A stretch of 23,194 nt of DNA from contig CAYFHK010000031.1 of the NCBI GenBank assembly GCA_964342585.1, forward strand, positions 1-23,194. The letters are read 5' to 3'. Position numbers and translations under genes: made by a program. The notes under the pieces are model-generated. The model was not told the origin of the DNA and ran no database searches. It worked only from the letters and a program-made list of their open reading frames with translations. This document shows positions 22,798-23,194 of the stretch, piece by piece (the stretch's first letter is position 1; every line of letters begins with the position of its first letter). This stretch comes from Parvularcula sp964342585. Lineage in GTDB: Bacteria; Pseudomonadota; Alphaproteobacteria; Caulobacterales; Parvularculaceae.

Positions 22798-23194
22798 ATG
22801 CCCCATCTCCGCCCCGGCCCTTTGCTCGTCGCTACCCACAATCAGGGTAAGATCAAGGAGTTCGCGCACAGTCTAGAGCCCCTTGGAGTCGAGATCGTTT
22901 CGGCGGCGGATCGAGCGCTGCCGGCGCCCGAAGAGACCGGCACCACCTTCACCGAGAACGCCGTGTTGAAGGCGAAAGCTGCATCGGTCGCCACCGGCGA
23001 GCAAGCGCTGGCCGATGATTCAGGGCTGTCGATTTCGGTGCTTGGCGGCGCGCCGGGGGTACGCTCAGCCCGGTTCGCGGAAGAGGCCGGCGGCTATGCC
23101 GGGGCGTTTGCGCGTCTCCAAGAAGAGCTGGGTGAGGGGGCGAGCGGCGCCGAAGCGGCGTTTGTCTGCGTCTTGGCGCTCGTGCTGCCTGGCG
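22798..23194 (+). CDS. rdgB: RdgB/HAM1-family non-canonical purine NTP pyrophosphatase, 3'-truncated
   Basis: House-cleaning enzyme that hydrolyses ITP, dITP and XTP to monophosphates, preventing their incorporation into nucleic acids. Only the first 132 codons of about 200 are in the window; there is no stop before the edge. LLVATHNQGKIKEF (9-22) is the nucleotide-binding motif and ALADDSGLSISVLGGAPGV (70 onward) has the catalytic D73/D74 pair, followed by RSARFA. FTENAVLKAKAA between them is also family-typical. ATG 22798 is preceded by AAAGG. It is divergent from the XRE regulator. Confidence 0.95.
   Translation, partial: MPHLRPGPLLVATHNQGKIKEFAHSLEPLGVEIVSAADRALPAPEETGTTFTENAVLKAKAASVATGEQALADDSGLSISVLGGAPGVRSARFAEEAGGYAGAFARLQEELGEGASGAEAAFVCVLALVLPG

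Noticed and set aside
1..23194. Mobile element, prophage, CRISPR or horizontally acquired island
   Set aside because: No transposase, integrase, direct-repeat array, tRNA-linked att site or composition break; all recognised genes are core alphaproteobacterial functions.

Overview
The window is a 23.2 kb piece of an alphaproteobacterial chromosome. It is GC-rich, gene-dense and made of housekeeping genes. The assignment rests on alphaproteobacterial hallmarks: MmcB, AddAB of the alphaproteobacterial type with tsaE-amgK-murU upstream and trxA downstream, an adrenodoxin-type ferredoxin, and a hemC-hemD-Mic60-HemY-domain cluster divergent from tsaD-gpsA. I cannot name the genus. No tRNA, rRNA, IS element, prophage or CRISPR array is visible.

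Layout. 1-1744: 3' part of a K+-independent H+-pumping pyrophosphatase gene and its terminator. 1785-2483: a HAD phosphatase. 2484-2743: no protein gene, but a densely folded candidate RNA on the + strand. 2744-3556 (minus): ferredoxin, then mmcB with its own SOS-type promoter. 3659-12488 (plus): tsaE-amgK-murU-addB-addA, every junction overlapping by 1 to 13 bases, followed by trxA and a bidirectional terminator. 12968-18397 (minus): hemC, hemD, a Mic60-like protein and a HemY-domain TPR protein. 18423-20539 (plus): tsaD-gpsA and a bidirectional terminator. 20602-22622 (minus): a small membrane-anchored four-cysteine protein, rlmN and a small XRE regulator. 22798-end (plus): rdgB, cut by the window edge.

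Functional themes. AmgK and MurU salvage MurNAc into UDP-MurNAc. TsaE and TsaD are partners in t6A37 synthesis and RlmN methylates A2503/A37, so three translation-fidelity genes lie within 20 kb. AddAB is the double-strand-break helicase-nuclease, and MmcB is a damage-induced nuclease-fold protein. HemC and HemD make uroporphyrinogen III and are followed by two inner-membrane envelope proteins.

The main novelty candidate is the non-coding element at about 2546-2734. It has three hairpins, two of which share the 10-base loop CCUGCCCAAC, and a 15-bp helix enclosing a 14-bp hairpin whose loop can form a 7-bp pseudoknot with the 3' tail. Seven G-U wobbles fix the RNA strand as plus. I could not match it to a known RNA family. 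The second item of interest is the mmcB promoter: a perfect TTGACA, a LexA-box-like repeat over the -10, and a predicted transcription start at the ATG.
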